Shown here: positions 52,595 to 54,146 of the stretch, piece by piece | Numbering within the stretch: the first letter of the stretch is position 1 | Layout: every line of letters starts with the position of its first letter | Source of the DNA: Alphaproteobacteria bacterium | GTDB taxonomy: Bacteria; Pseudomonadota; Alphaproteobacteria; CAAGCB01; CAG-977 | DNA length: 54,146 bases | Direction: 5' to 3' | NCBI GenBank assembly: GCA_024407875.1 | Contig: JAKSVT010000015.1 | Location: forward strand, 1-54,146 | Translations under genes and position numbers: made by a program | Notes under the pieces: model-generated | Databases searched by the model: none | Told to the model about the DNA's origin: nothing | The model's input: the letters and a program-made list of their open reading frames with translations, nothing else

Positions 52595-54013
52595 CTAACC
52601 TCTATCTTTATTCATAAGATTTTTTGCTTGACTAATAGTAATTGTACCTGTCTTTGTATTATTATTAGAAATTTTTGAATTTTCAGTATTATTAAATTTA
52701 TTTATTGATTGCTGAAGATTATTTCCAGATTGTTTCTGCGTTTTTTCCTGTCCAACACTTTGTAACGATTGTTGTAAAGATTTGCTTCTCATTTTATTCA
52801 TAGTTTGTAATTTACTATTTAAAGATACCTTTTTAACAGATTCTTTTTCATTATTAAATTCTGCATTTTGAACATTTGTATCAGATTTTTCTTCTTGTCC
52901 AATTTTTTCATATTCTGCTATTTTCTCTTTCGATAAATTATTCCAATCAGAATATGTCACATTCAAAATTTTATCGTTACTATTTGCAACATACATATTA
53001 TCGGACGAACTATCACAATTTCCAGAAACTGTAAGCAAATTACTATTAATTTTACATACATCATTATAAGAATCTTGTGTAAGATAATTTGTTTGAGATG
53101 TTTTTAAAATGCTACCATCAGTTCCTGCATAAGAAACACCATTCATATTAAGTATTTTTGTAACTACACTATCGGCATTATGTGTATCAATTCCAATTTG
53201 TCCCAATGTAGTTTCATCTTCTTCAGAAATTGCACTTTTATATTCAGCAATCAGCGACTTATCGTAATTTTTTACATAATTTACATCAGAATACCAAGCT
53301 AATGCTGTATTTTTCATAATTTTATTTGTATCTGCACCACATGTATCAACATTATTTTGATAAGCTTCAGTCATACATGGATTACATATTTTCATTACTT
53401 TCCAAGGTATACTATCGCCTTGTTGCATCATCTCATATGAAAACTTTGTTTCTGTCATCATAGCATCAGCTTCCATAGCCCTAGTTAACATAGTTGAAGA
53501 TTCATATGTATAATACATATTTGAATAACTTTCGTAATTTCGTTCTTGAATAGAATGTTTTCCCTCATGAACTAATGTAGATAATGTAAAAGCTGGATTA
53601 ATATTTTGATTAACAACTATACCATCATCCTCTGTACTATAATATCCAAATAAATTTGAACCGGCTTCTCCTAATGTCAATGATGTCCCATTTTTTGAAA
53701 CTTCACCAAGCACATATCTTCCTGTTGGTGTTTTTAAAGCTTTTCCAATCATATCTTCTAAAATAGAATCATTTTTTGCACCATTAGAAACAATATCGAA
53801 ACTTAAAGTGCCACCTGGAGCAGCAACAATTTCCTTAGTATATTTGTCCCCAATTTCATGGCCCGATAGTTCTGTAGCCGCTGCTTTATTTTGAGCAGAA
53901 AAGGCTGTAGCTAAAATCATTCCTGCAACTACAGCAGAACGACCAAATGCTGTACTCCCACTTTTATGAGATTCAATCTCACCCTTATTCATAAAATCAT
54001 CAAATAAAGACAT
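52595..54013 (-). CDS. Signal-anchored putative HExxH metallopeptidase, paralogue of 23386-24675
   Basis: 472 residues from the ATG at 54013 (AGGAAC upstream; an in-frame GTG at 54019 also exists). A ~25-residue charged N-terminus precedes a hydrophobic stretch (SAVVAGMILATAFSAQ). The metallopeptidase core has HEGKH (H149, E150, H153) and AMEADA (E181, 28 residues after the second His, as in the paralogue). SYAGTDGSIL and a Gln/Asn/Ser-rich tail follow. Shared FS(x)QNKA text after the membrane segment links it to the paralogue. Substrate unknown. No clear operon partner; it lies near the right edge. Confidence 0.7.
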   Translation of the reverse strand: MSLFDDFMNKGEIESHKSGSTAFGRSAVVAGMILATAFSAQNKAAATELSGHEIGDKYTKEIVAAPGGTLSFDIVSNGAKNDSILEDMIGKALKTPTGRYVLGEVSKNGTSLTLGEAGSNLFGYYSTEDDGIVVNQNINPAFTLSTLVHEGKHSIQERNYESYSNMYYTYESSTMLTRAMEADAMMTETKFSYEMMQQGDSIPWKVMKICNPCMTEAYQNNVDTCGADTNKIMKNTALAWYSDVNYVKNYDKSLIAEYKSAISEEDETTLGQIGIDTHNADSVVTKILNMNGVSYAGTDGSILKTSQTNYLTQDSYNDVCKINSNLLTVSGNCDSSSDNMYVANSNDKILNVTYSDWNNLSKEKIAEYEKIGQEEKSDTNVQNAEFNNEKESVKKVSLNSKLQTMNKMRSKSLQQSLQSVGQEKTQKQSGNNLQQSINKFNNTENSKISNNNTKTGTITISQAKNLMNKDRG

Positions 54014-54146
54014 AACCACAGGTTCCTAATTAATTACAAAAGTTCTTTTATTGTAGCAAAACAATACAACAAAAACAACTTTAAAAAAAATAGAATCAAT
54101 TACGCTGTAAGTTTTTTTTCTTTAAAATCAGCAAAAAATTATCTTA
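54014..54146. other. Right-hand edge of the window, no gene recognised
   Basis: AT-rich sequence upstream of the second HExxH gene. No complete gene or hairpin is seen; the promoter of that gene may lie here. Confidence 0.5.

Overview
The window is a low-G+C (roughly 30% by eye), gene-dense stretch of a bacterial chromosome. The gene set is Gram-negative and specifically alphaproteobacterial. It has a MipZ-type division-site ATPase, an LptF/LptD/SurA/RsmA outer-membrane block, an ELM1-family protein, a DUF2889 protein, a YdcH-type peptide and an alphaproteobacterial-style flagellin. A bifunctional AdhE points to fermentative, oxygen-poor life. AT-richness plus many secreted cysteine-rich proteins suggest an uncultured host- or gut-associated alphaproteobacterium. 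That placement is inference and no species is claimed.

Region 1 (1-6317, minus strand): three secreted cysteine-rich proteins built from furin/EGF/GCC2-GCC3-like modules. One runs off the left edge; the other two form an operon ended by a hairpin. A zinc-dependent phospholipase C-like protein lies just beyond. Region 2 (6401-9734, minus): a nucleotide-transporter-like membrane protein with a HEAT-repeat tail, and a separate cyclic-nucleotide-binding-domain protein whose Shine-Dalgarno overlaps the first gene's stop. Region 3 (9869-21165, minus): a tightly packed run, in transcription order ELM1-family, hydroxypyruvate-isomerase-like, histidinol-phosphatase-like, yejA, yejB, yejE, yejF, fliN, mtaB, ftsY, prdX. 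Region 4 (21299-24675, plus): GH114-like secreted protein, mipZ, and a membrane-anchored HExxH protein, ending at a shared bidirectional terminator.

Region 5 (24734-35600, minus): adhE at the end, preceded in transcription order by a small membrane ORF, xerD, lptF, lptD, surA, rsmA, yggT, yggU and folD. Region 6 (35656-37875, plus): aroK, aroB and a DUF2889 gene. Region 7 (37909-39084, minus): a Fic protein with a near-consensus promoter. Region 8 (39251-45010, plus): flagellin, phosphoglucomutase and a fourth cysteine-rich secreted protein. Region 9 (45007-50620, minus): sodium-symporter-family protein, recJ, homoserine dehydrogenase and a lipoprotein. Region 10 (50859-54013): adenosine deaminase (+), a ydcH-like gene (-), and a second HExxH protein (-) homologous to the one in region 4.

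Three things stand out. First, a run of eight G lies exactly in the spacer of the likely flagellin promoter, which makes that spacer 15 nt, whereas the promoters I read elsewhere have 16-18 nt; this is a candidate phase-variation switch. Second, the cysteine-rich protein set resembles protozoan variant surface proteins in composition, and one member has 88-residue tandem repeats. Third, there is a pair of unlinked, signal-anchored HExxH proteins with the same architecture. Together with the Fic enzyme and flagellin they suggest a host- or neighbour-facing surface programme, but that link is inference. No tRNA, rRNA, CRISPR array, insertion sequence or prophage was seen.
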